Source of the DNA: Bacteroidales bacterium
GTDB taxonomy: Bacteria > Bacteroidota > Bacteroidia > Bacteroidales > UBA3663
Direction of reading: 5' to 3'
Assembly: GCA_016293065.1 (NCBI GenBank)
Contig: JAEDEY010000008.1
Location: forward strand, 1 to 40,043
DNA: 40,043 nucleotides
The notes under the pieces were generated by a model, which was not told the origin of the DNA, ran no database searches, and was given only the letters and a program-made list of their open reading frames with translations. The translations under genes and the position numbers were made by a program. Of this stretch, positions 11,771 through 18,580 are shown one piece after another; positions within the stretch are counted from its first letter, which is position 1, and every line of letters begins with the position of its first letter.

Positions 11771-12493
11771 ATGTTAGGAACAATCGTCAATACTGCAACT
11801 ATCATCATTGGTTCTGCTATTGGAGCGACAATGCGCCAAGGCATAAGCGAAAAATATCGTAAAGTGATGTTTGATGCTTTAGGACTGGCGTGTATCGTCC
11901 TTGGAGTAAATGCTTCTCTCAGCAATATGCCCAAAAGTGAATATCCAGTCCTTTTTATCGCAAGCCTTGTGATTGGCATCATTGTGGGAACAAAGTTGGA
12001 CTGGGCAGGTAAACTCGAACGATATGAGGCCAGACATCATCATCCCGACTCTGAAAAGCCCAGCCTCGTACAAGGTCTTACAACAGGTTGCCTGCTTTAT
12101 TGTATTGGAACGTTCTCGATTGTCGGCCCTGTACTTTCAGCTCTCTCGCCAAGTGCAGGATGGACTTTCGGAGAATCACAGAACACTTTCCTATACACCA
12201 ATGCTACGCTCGACTTGTTTACTTCGGCTATTCTGGCTGCTACCTATGGATGGGGTATGATACTTGCCGCTCCCATTCTCTTCTGTTGGCAAAGTCTTTT
12301 CTATTTCGTAGCCTATTTCTTCCGCTCGGCAATGCCCGAAGAGATGCGTGTTGAAATTTCTATTGTCGGAGGTGTGCTGATTCTCTGCTCGGGTCTGTCA
12401 ATACTCAATCTCAAGGATATGAAAACCATCAATTATCTGCCTTCATTGCTGGTGCCAGTGTTGTTTTATCTTATCGTTTACGTATTCCGCTGA
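11771..12493 (+). CDS. DUF554 family membrane protein (YqgA-like)
   Basis: This 240-residue, strongly hydrophobic protein starts MLGTIVNTATIIIGSAIGA, the usual N-terminus of the DUF554/YqgA family. Further family features are the glycine-rich segments LVIGIIVGTKLDW and GCLLYCIGTFSIVGP and the last helix ending in VYVFR. I count six to seven possible membrane spans; it acts in the inner membrane. The transported substrate is not known for the family, so no function is given. It opens a four-gene set, and its stop overlaps the next start by one base. The promoter is unclear: only a weak TACTTTTC box lies before it. Confidence 0.85.
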   Translation: MLGTIVNTATIIIGSAIGATMRQGISEKYRKVMFDALGLACIVLGVNASLSNMPKSEYPVLFIASLVIGIIVGTKLDWAGKLERYEARHHHPDSEKPSLVQGLTTGCLLYCIGTFSIVGPVLSALSPSAGWTFGESQNTFLYTNATLDLFTSAILAATYGWGMILAAPILFCWQSLFYFVAYFFRSAMPEEMRVEISIVGGVLILCSGLSILNLKDMKTINYLPSLLVPVLFYLIVYVFR

Positions 12494-13275
12494 TGATTGA
12501 CCGTAGAATAACAAAAGAAAATCTCGATGCTATTTATGCCGAGACTTATGACTTTGAAAAGTTCAAAGCCATCGATCCCTGTGGGTTGGTCTATGAGCTC
12601 ATGGCTCATACCGACGACCAACTTGATATCGAACTGGGAGCGCTTTTCGTTGCAATGATAACTTGGGGTAACAGAAAGGCTATTCGCAAGGCTGCACGAC
12701 ATATGCTTGAGGAAGAGATGAACTGGCATCCTGGACATTTCGTATTGAGTGGAAAATATGAAGACAGCTATGCTGATGCTAAGAATGGTTGTGTCTATCG
12801 CACGCTCAATAGTGATAATTTCAAAGCCGTGTGCCGCAATATAGCTTTAGCATTATCACCTTTGAAACCACACCCTACAGTCGAAAAATACCTCATGGGG
12901 AAAAGCTGTGAGGAGGCGATTAAATCTCTATGTGATCTTCTTGCACCAGCAAAGCTTGGCACTCCGGGAAAATCGGCTTGTAAACGCATGTGTATGTATA
13001 TGCGTTGGATGACACGCACTACGTCACCCGACCTTGGTATCTGGACCGAACGGTCACAAAGGGATCTTTATGCTGTGATGGATGTACATGTTTGCAATCT
13101 GACAAGTAGTATCCTTATGCACAAGAATGCATCGTGGGTTTCTTGCTGTGAGCTTACAGAGAAGTTCCGTTCATGGGATGCCGATGACCCTTTGAAGTAT
13201 GATATCGCGTTGATGACGCTCTCCGATAGAATAGATGCTGAAGACAATCGCTCTGTTCAAAGAACAAATAATTAA
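12493..13275 (+). CDS. TIGR02757 (DUF2400) family protein
   Basis: The 260-residue soluble protein matches a family common in Bacteroidetes and some other phyla. Family-typical segments are ALFVAMITWGNRKAI near residue 50, KRMCMYMRWMTRTTSPDLG near 165–183 and DPLKYDIALMTL near 235. Its helical pattern and the CMYMRWM…DVHV segments recall the helix-hairpin-helix DNA glycosylase fold, but no catalytic residue can be assigned; that link is inference. The start ATG shares one base with the DUF554 stop, so translation is probably coupled. The phosphatase gene begins seven bases after its stop. Confidence 0.85.
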   Translation: MIDRRITKENLDAIYAETYDFEKFKAIDPCGLVYELMAHTDDQLDIELGALFVAMITWGNRKAIRKAARHMLEEEMNWHPGHFVLSGKYEDSYADAKNGCVYRTLNSDNFKAVCRNIALALSPLKPHPTVEKYLMGKSCEEAIKSLCDLLAPAKLGTPGKSACKRMCMYMRWMTRTTSPDLGIWTERSQRDLYAVMDVHVCNLTSSILMHKNASWVSCCELTEKFRSWDADDPLKYDIALMTLSDRIDAEDNRSVQRTNN

Positions 13276-13282
13276 GAAGACT

Positions 13283-13738
13283 ATGAAAAGAATTTTATTT
13301 GTTTGTCATGGCAACATCTGTCGAAGTCCAATGGCAGAGTTTATAATGAAAGACCTTGTCAAGAAGTATGGCAGGGAAGAAGAGTTCTATATCGAGTCGG
13401 CTGCTACTTCTACCGAAGAGATTGGCAATAGCGTGTATCCGCCTGCACGACGTAAACTTGCAGAACATGGTATAGGTTGTGAAGGCAAGACTGCAAGGCA
13501 GATGACTCGTCAAGACTACCAGCGATTTGATCTTTTGGTGGGTATGGATGAATGGAACATACGAAACATGACTCGTATCGCAGGTGACGATCCGGAATGC
13601 AAGATATGCAAATTGCTTGATTTTACTCATCGTCCAGGCGATGTTGCTGATCCTTGGTACACCGACGATTTTGATGCCACATGGAGGGATTGTCTTGAGG
13701 GGTGTGAAGGACTTTTGAAGGCTATTGATAAATTGTAA
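13283..13738 (+). CDS. Low-molecular-weight protein-tyrosine phosphatase
   Basis: From the ATG at 13283 the protein has 151 residues and begins directly with the catalytic loop: C8-H-G-N-I-C-R14-S is the CX5R phosphate-binding motif. The general acid is D123 in DPWY near the C-terminus. The family dephosphorylates phosphotyrosine; in bacteria it is often paired with BY-kinases of capsule synthesis, but no kinase or capsule gene is nearby. A longer reading from 13235 would overlap the previous gene and add residues the family lacks, so the shorter start is chosen. The last gene, yccF, follows after 38 bases. Confidence 0.93.
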   Translation: MKRILFVCHGNICRSPMAEFIMKDLVKKYGREEEFYIESAATSTEEIGNSVYPPARRKLAEHGIGCEGKTARQMTRQDYQRFDLLVGMDEWNIRNMTRIAGDDPECKICKLLDFTHRPGDVADPWYTDDFDATWRDCLEGCEGLLKAIDKL

Positions 13739-13776
13739 AATACAACGTAATATATACTAATATAGGAGAACAAAAT

Positions 13777-14154
13777 ATGAGATTTTTAGGAAACATTATC
13801 TGGTTGATATTTGGCGGTCTTGAGGCTGCTATTGGCTATTTTACGGGTAGTCTTGCCATGGCAATGACTATTATCGGTATTCCTTGGGCTATGCAAACGT
13901 TCAAGATTGGACTGCTGTGTCTATGGCCATTTGGCGCAAAAATAGAGGACGCAGACTTCCCTCCAGGATGCTTGCGCATACTGCTTAACATCTTGTGGTT
14001 CATTTTTGGAGGCTTTTGGGCAGGCTTATGTCATGTGGTGTGTGGCCTTCTTCTCAGTATTACTATTATCGGCTTGCCATGGGGTAAGCAACATTTCAAG
14101 ATGGCAGGTCTTGCAATTGCTCCTTTTGGCAAGCGTATCACACTTGGCTTTTGA
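13777..14154 (+). CDS. YccF domain inner-membrane protein
   Basis: The 125-residue protein is built from two similar halves, each with a hydrophobic segment followed by IIGIPW or IIGLPW and then a K/F-rich stretch ending in WPFGAKI or APFGKRI. This is the duplicated YccF domain (DUF307). Four short membrane segments are likely. The role of the family is unknown. It ends a possible operon with DUF554, TIGR02757 and the phosphatase, and a hairpin-rich 3' region with an intrinsic terminator follows. Confidence 0.88.
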   Translation: MRFLGNIIWLIFGGLEAAIGYFTGSLAMAMTIIGIPWAMQTFKIGLLCLWPFGAKIEDADFPPGCLRILLNILWFIFGGFWAGLCHVVCGLLLSITIIGLPWGKQHFKMAGLAIAPFGKRITLGF

Positions 14155-14158
14155 TTTA

Positions 14159-14196
14159 TTTCCAAAAATTGGAAAATAGTAGTGCTGATAATCAGC
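14159..14196. repeat. Two short dyads between yccF and its terminator
   Basis: TTTCCAA (14159–14165) and TTGGAAA (14169–14175) form a 7-pair dyad around AAA. GCTGATAATCAGC at 14184–14196 is a perfect 6+1+6 palindrome. They could be 3'-UTR hairpins or a regulator's operator for the superoxide reductase gene, whose -7 box is about 50 bases further on. Confidence 0.45.
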
Positions 14197-14202
14197 TTAT
14201 TA

Positions 14203-14241
14203 GGCTTTGTTTTCGCAGTTTGCGAAAGCAGAGCCTTTTTT
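14203..14241 (+). terminator. Intrinsic terminator of the DUF554–yccF operon
   Basis: A 15-pair stem with two wobble pairs (14203–14217 with 14221–14235) has a GTT triloop and a six-T tail at 14236–14241. The loop and 3' arm contain TTTG at 14219–14222, which is also the best -33 candidate for the next promoter. Confidence 0.9.
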
Positions 14242-14252
14242 ATTTAACTTTG
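14219..14252 (+). promoter_or_regulatory. Bacteroidetes-type promoter of the superoxide reductase gene
   Basis: TAACTTTG at 14245–14252 fits the -7 consensus TAnnTTTG exactly. TTTG at 14219–14222 is 22 bases upstream, one more than the usual 19–21. The expected start near 14259 gives a leader of about 64 bases. Confidence 0.6.
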
Positions 14253-14322
14253 CATCAAGAAATTTGAGCACTACCTCATCTTTCGCAAGACTCATTGTTT
14301 ATATATTAATAGCTTATTATTT

Positions 14323-14733
14323 ATGGAAACTGTTTTTTTCAAATGCCCTGTTTGTGGCAACGTAATGACACCCTTGGTGAGTAGTGGCATTACTCCGTTT
14401 TGTTGTGGTAGGCCTATGAAAGAACTTGAAGCTAATACCGTCGATGCTACGGTAGAGGCACATGTGCCTTGGATAATGTGTGAGACTAAGCGCGATAGTG
14501 TTAAGCCTTGTTATGTAGTCACGGTTTCTGTTGGAAAGATTCTGCATCCATCGACTCCAGAGCATCACATCTGTTTCATTTTCCTCGAAACCGAACACGG
14601 AGGAGAGGTGAAGTTGATCAAAGATACCTGTGAGCCAAAAGTCTCTTTCTGCTGTTCGTCGAAGCCTCTGATGGTATATGCCTATTGCAATCTACATCAG
14701 CTTTGGAAAGCTCCGGTTAGTTGCCCTGAATGA
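14323..14733 (+). CDS. Desulfoferrodoxin-type superoxide reductase
   Basis: This 136-residue protein is predicted to reduce superoxide to peroxide in the cytoplasm. The N-terminal desulforedoxin iron site is complete (C8, C11, C27, C28). The catalytic iron site is present: H47, H75, H81, C122 and H125 fit the four-His/one-Cys ligands, with E45 as the usual sixth ligand. It is therefore the two-iron class. The conserved lysine beside the active site (E-K-H in most members) is alanine here (E45-A46-H47), and the common CNLHGLWK reads CNLHQLWK. The gene has its own promoter and faces ftsZ tail to tail, so it looks monocistronic. An enzyme of this type fits an anaerobe exposed to oxygen at times. 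Confidence 0.93.
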   Translation: METVFFKCPVCGNVMTPLVSSGITPFCCGRPMKELEANTVDATVEAHVPWIMCETKRDSVKPCYVVTVSVGKILHPSTPEHHICFIFLETEHGGEVKLIKDTCEPKVSFCCSSKPLMVYAYCNLHQLWKAPVSCPE

Positions 14734-14741
14734 TTTGGACT

Positions 14742-14782
14742 AAAAAATTAGGGTTGCCAGAAAATCGCTGGCAACCCTAATT
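14742..14782 (-). terminator. ftsZ (dcw operon) terminator
   Basis: A perfect 15-pair stem (14746–14760 with 14768–14782) has a 7-base loop. On the - strand it is followed by a T-run (complement of 14742–14747), so it mainly ends the dcw operon. On the + strand there is no T-run, but the hairpin also lies just after the superoxide reductase stop and may serve both genes. Confidence 0.88.
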
Positions 14783-14801
14783 CGTATATATTAATCATTT
14801 G

Positions 14802-16457
14802 TTACTCTTTTGTCGATTTATCATGCCTAAACTTTGCTTTCAGCTCGCCCAATTCTTCGACCGAACGATTGTAAGTCGGCAGATTCTCGATCAGATCCAC
14901 CAGTTCTTCATTTGACAGTTCTTCATTATCGAGCACATAATATGTCTTACGGGCTATATCAAGGTTGGTCTCATTTGCCAATTCCTCGCCATAATACTTC
15001 CTGATTTCGTTGATGCCATCCATCACTGTGGGTGCAGGCTTAATATCAGGAGTTGTTTTTTTTGCTTGTACGGTTTGTTGAGTTTGTACCGTCTGCTGGG
15101 TCTGTATTGTCTGAACCTGCGGCTGTACAGGTTGTACCGTCTGCTGAGTCTGTGTCGGCAGATTCTGGATAGTGACCTTTTCTGTCTTAGGAATATCAGG
15201 GGCAGGTGAGCTTATTGGTTGTTCTTCTTTGTTCTGCTCAGTTTCAGTCACCGAGGTTTCCTCATTGATTGGTTCTGCACTTGGTCCAGTCATGATGGCA
15301 GGCACATCGTCATCCTGATCTTCTTCCTCAGGCTCCATCATAGGCTCTTCATTATTGTCGAGTTTTGTTTCTGGAGTTTTCTCCTGTTCATTTTCGTCGG
15401 TCAATTTTGTGGCACCGAGACGATTGAAATCAGGCTTGATTTCTCCATTCTGATCCATGTCGAAACCACTTGCAAGGATGATGAACTTGACCTTATCGCC
15501 AAGTGAGTCATCGACCATAGCGCCCCAGATGACTTTGATGTCGGTGTTGAGATTCTTGACAAACTGATTGACCTCGGCAATCTCAGACATCGACACAGGG
15601 TTACTCTCGCTAAAGCATATCTCGAAAAGAAGGTGCTGAGCATTCTTGATGTCGTTATCCTGAAGCAGAGGCGAAGTGATGGCTTCCTCAATAGCCTTTG
15701 TTACACGATTCTCGCCTTCTGCACTTCCTGTACTGATCAGTGCTACTCCGCCATTGCGCAAAGTTGTGCTAACATCAGCAAAGTCAAGGTTCATGTAGCC
15801 TTCGATATTGATGATGTCTGAAATACTCTTAGCCGCAATAGTGAGAGTGTCGTCAGCTTTCTTGAACGCATTGAAGAAGTTGAAATCTGGATATATCTCG
15901 ATGAGACGATTGTTGTTGACAACGAGCAAAGCATCTACATGCTCTTTAATCTCATTGACACCTTTGAGAGCCATAAGAATCTTATCGCGTCCCTCAAATT
16001 CAAATGGGATTGTGACTATGCCGACGGTGAGTATGCCCATGTCATGCGCTATTCGCGCCACAATAGGAGCAGCTCCAGTGCCTGTGCCTCCTCCCATTCC
16101 AGCTGTGATAAACACCATCTCGGTGCCATCGTCAAGAGCTGCACGAATCTGATCTTCATACTGCAAAGCGCATTGGCGGGCTACTTCAGGATCAGCACCG
16201 GCACCCAATCCCTTGTCCGAAATCTGAAGCTTGTTCGGTATGGGTGAGCCCTTCAGAGCCTGAAAATCGGTATTGATGATGAGGAAAGAAACATCTTGTA
16301 TTCCTTCCTGAAACATGTGGCGCACGGCATTAGAGCCACCGCCACCCACGCCTACAACCTTGATGATGGCATGTCCTGGTTCTGTCGCCCTATAGTCGAA
16401 GTCCAAAGTGTCATTCCCTTCGGTCTGCCATTCTATTGGTTTCTGAATATTGTCCAT
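14802..16457 (-). CDS. ftsZ: Cell division protein FtsZ with extended C-terminus
   Basis: This tubulin-like GTPase polymerises into the Z-ring at midcell. The GTPase part (about 30–345) has GGGGSNAV at 38–45, the tubulin signature GGGTGTG at 122–128 and the T7 loop N223-L-D225-F-A-D228, so it should be active. At 551 residues it is much longer than the usual 380–450. A disordered acidic and then Q/T-rich linker covers about 350–480, with three TQQTVQ copies. Residues 481–551 form a charged, probably helical tail (NEIRKYYGEE…, NEELSNEELVDLIENLP). I do not see the short hydrophobic end peptide that usually binds FtsA. It is the last gene of the dcw operon, 32 bases after ftsA. Confidence 0.97.
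   Translation of the reverse strand: MDNIQKPIEWQTEGNDTLDFDYRATEPGHAIIKVVGVGGGGSNAVRHMFQEGIQDVSFLIINTDFQALKGSPIPNKLQISDKGLGAGADPEVARQCALQYEDQIRAALDDGTEMVFITAGMGGGTGTGAAPIVARIAHDMGILTVGIVTIPFEFEGRDKILMALKGVNEIKEHVDALLVVNNNRLIEIYPDFNFFNAFKKADDTLTIAAKSISDIINIEGYMNLDFADVSTTLRNGGVALISTGSAEGENRVTKAIEEAITSPLLQDNDIKNAQHLLFEICFSESNPVSMSEIAEVNQFVKNLNTDIKVIWGAMVDDSLGDKVKFIILASGFDMDQNGEIKPDFNRLGATKLTDENEQEKTPETKLDNNEEPMMEPEEEDQDDDVPAIMTGPSAEPINEETSVTETEQNKEEQPISSPAPDIPKTEKVTIQNLPTQTQQTVQPVQPQVQTIQTQQTVQTQQTVQAKKTTPDIKPAPTVMDGINEIRKYYGEELANETNLDIARKTYYVLDNEELSNEELVDLIENLPTYNRSVEELGELKAKFRHDKSTKE
15066..15155 (-). repeat. Q/T-rich coding repeat in the FtsZ linker
   Basis: Codons 435–464 of ftsZ encode TQQTVQ at 437–442, 453–458 and 459–464, the last two in tandem, with related Q-V-Q-T steps between. 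The DNA repeats too (TGTACCGTCTGCTG on the + strand), pointing to growth by slippage and likely length variation between strains. Confidence 0.75.
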
Positions 16458-16489
16458 TTACTATAGTTTTTTCTGAATTATTATTTCAC

Positions 16490-17749
16490 TCATTCATCTA
16501 TTCCCGAGAAAAGATCGCGCAAAAAAGTCCCAATGCTCGAGCGTCTTTCATCTCTATTTATAGGATAATTCTTTACTTGCTTCTCCACCTTCTTTTGTGT
16601 GTCGGGTGTTTCTGCAGGCTTTGTCTCTATGACTGGTTCAGGCTCAGGCTTTGCAACTGGCGCAACAGGTTTTACTTCAGGCTTGCACTCACAATCGGCA
16701 GTACACTGCGAGATCATTGTGGTGAGCGATGAAAACTGCGGCTTACGATCAGAGATTCCGAAGCAGATGCCACTGTAGCCTCGTGCTACAATGCGCTTCA
16801 TTCCAATTTGTTCGCTAATCAAACTTGTCAATCCTCGCTGAAGAGCAGCACCGCCTGTCATTATGCACCCTGCTGCAAGGAGTCCCTTATATCCCGAAAG
16901 TTCTATCTGATGGGATATGTTGGCCGCAATCTCTTCATATCTGCATCGGCTCACGATGTCAAGCTCTTCCATTTCAATTTTTCTTTTCTCAGCCTCTTCC
17001 GATTTTATATCATTGGCTTTGGCAATATCTTGAGTCACGGCATTGCCGCCCAATGGTATTGTGGCAAGATGTTGTAGTGCTCCATTGGCATAGACTGATA
17101 CAGTGGTGAGCGAATGTCCAATGTCGATGAGGCAGCAACCACGTTGCTTTTCGTCGGGAGAGAGAATATGTGCTACAGTCTGTGCAGTGGCGATAATGCC
17201 AGACAGACGTATGCCTGCCTTTTCCATGGCAGCACGCACCCCAGCACATAGACGATGCTGACAGACTATGAGCTGGAAGTGTGCTGTCAGCTGGTAGCCT
17301 GTGCGTCCAACAGGGTTGAGGCAGTCTATGTCATCAAGAGTATAGCCCAATGTTTCCAATCCGATAATGTCTTGGTCTTCACCGTTGTATGCAAGGCTCT
17401 GCTGGCGTAGCAGGGCTAAGTGCTCATTATTTACCGAAAGTCCGTCTGACAGTGTTATGCTTGGATGATGCGGCATGTTGTGGACCGATATGCCATTGAT
17501 ACCTATATATGCAGCATCAATGCCTCGACAATCGTTCGATTTCACGCGGTTGCTCAACTTCTGCACAAGGCTCTTGATGTGTGTTGCTGTTGCTTCGGTA
17601 TCAACAACATAGCCCTTGCGGATGCAACCCAATGCCTGTTCGGTCTCCATTGCGACTATTTCGTAGTTGCCTTTGCCGTCATGCCAAGCTGCAGCAGCGC
17701 AGATGCGTGATGTGCCTATCTGTATGGCACAAATTAGGGTTCTACTCAT
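16490..17749 (-). CDS. ftsA: Cell division protein FtsA
   Basis: The 419-residue actin-like protein tethers FtsZ filaments to the membrane and recruits later division proteins. The FtsA-specific 1C region and the actin-fold core are recognisable. A Pro/Glu-rich linker (about 355–395) leads to a C-terminal amphipathic membrane-targeting helix, SSIGTFLRDLFSGIDE. The nucleotide motifs are divergent: the first phosphate loop reads AIQIGTS, with Q10 where most FtsA have Asp, and the second reads DIGHSLT instead of DIGGGTT. Nucleotide binding may differ from the E. coli protein. It sits between ftsQ and ftsZ, the universal order. Confidence 0.94.
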   Translation of the reverse strand: MSRTLICAIQIGTSRICAAAAWHDGKGNYEIVAMETEQALGCIRKGYVVDTEATATHIKSLVQKLSNRVKSNDCRGIDAAYIGINGISVHNMPHHPSITLSDGLSVNNEHLALLRQQSLAYNGEDQDIIGLETLGYTLDDIDCLNPVGRTGYQLTAHFQLIVCQHRLCAGVRAAMEKAGIRLSGIIATAQTVAHILSPDEKQRGCCLIDIGHSLTTVSVYANGALQHLATIPLGGNAVTQDIAKANDIKSEEAEKRKIEMEELDIVSRCRYEEIAANISHQIELSGYKGLLAAGCIMTGGAALQRGLTSLISEQIGMKRIVARGYSGICFGISDRKPQFSSLTTMISQCTADCECKPEVKPVAPVAKPEPEPVIETKPAETPDTQKKVEKQVKNYPINRDERRSSIGTFLRDLFSGIDE

Positions 17750-17810
17750 ATAATATTAATTATCAAATAACAATTCAAAATTACCGATTGATAAATCAGT
17801 TCTCTTTTCT

Positions 17811-18554
17811 TTATTTACTGATTGCTTTCTCGCCTATTACTTGGTTCTCAAATTTTACATTAATCACCTTGTAATAGTTCCATCCTTTGCGTTCGAGCAC
17901 CTTGTCGTAGAATTTTCGCACCTTGTTGAGTTTCTTCTCACAGTTGTCGGCAGTGCCAAGCAGGATAGTGTGTGACCCAACGCGAGGGATCAGTTCTATG
18001 TCTCCATTGGTGTTGACAAAGATCTGAGTTATCTCATTCCTCCAGAACTTGTTGTCGCCAAGGTATTGGGCAAGTTCATAGAGCTCGGTGCTCGCTCTAT
18101 CTTTGCTGATGTAGCCAGTAGCAAGAGGTATCTGCATAGGCACGATATTCTGCACAGGCATAATCTCACCTTCATTATCGACATAGAAGTCTCCTTGACT
18201 GACACTTTTCACGCGCAGGATTGGCTGACGTTGCACAATGTCGATATGGAGCACACTGTCGGGCGAATGATAACAATGTGCTTCCAGAATGAGTTTGTTG
18301 CGTTCGAGCACTCTGGATATCTCAAGAGTGTTGACCGAGTCAATGACCTTGCCTATCGGATTCACCCTTGCTGCTTTCAACTGTTGACGCACATCTGCTT
18401 CGGTGACAAAAGACTGATCGGCAATCTCATCGATATCAATCATTATATCGTTGTATGTTGCCGGCTCCTTGCCGACACGATATATGATGCCGGCAATGGA
18501 CAAATAGCCCACTAACACAAATGCGACAAGTATAGCAATTATCTTCTTTACCAT
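17811..18554 (-). CDS. ftsQ: Cell division protein FtsQ
   Basis: This 247-residue bitopic protein has a short cytoplasmic end (MVKK), one membrane span at about 5–27 and a periplasmic part. The latter contains a POTRA-like region (D-E-I-A-D-Q-S-F-V-T-E-A-D-V) and the beta domain that binds FtsB/FtsL. Sequence conservation is low across the family; the call rests on architecture, on segments such as VQRQPILRV…FYVDNEGEIMP, and on the place between murC and ftsA. It has 26 bases to murC and 61 to ftsA. The 61-base gap is A/T-rich, but I found no good promoter in it. Confidence 0.9.
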   Translation of the reverse strand: MVKKIIAILVAFVLVGYLSIAGIIYRVGKEPATYNDIMIDIDEIADQSFVTEADVRQQLKAARVNPIGKVIDSVNTLEISRVLERNKLILEAHCYHSPDSVLHIDIVQRQPILRVKSVSQGDFYVDNEGEIMPVQNIVPMQIPLATGYISKDRASTELYELAQYLGDNKFWRNEITQIFVNTNGDIELIPRVGSHTILLGTADNCEKKLNKVRKFYDKVLERKGWNYYKVINVKFENQVIGEKAISK

Positions 18555-18580
18555 CTGTTGGGATGTATGTTGATTGTTCT

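Noticed and set aside
13235..13282. Upstream start for the tyrosine phosphatase
   Set aside because: It would overlap the TIGR02757 gene by 41 bases and add 16 residues before a catalytic loop that normally lies at the N-terminus.
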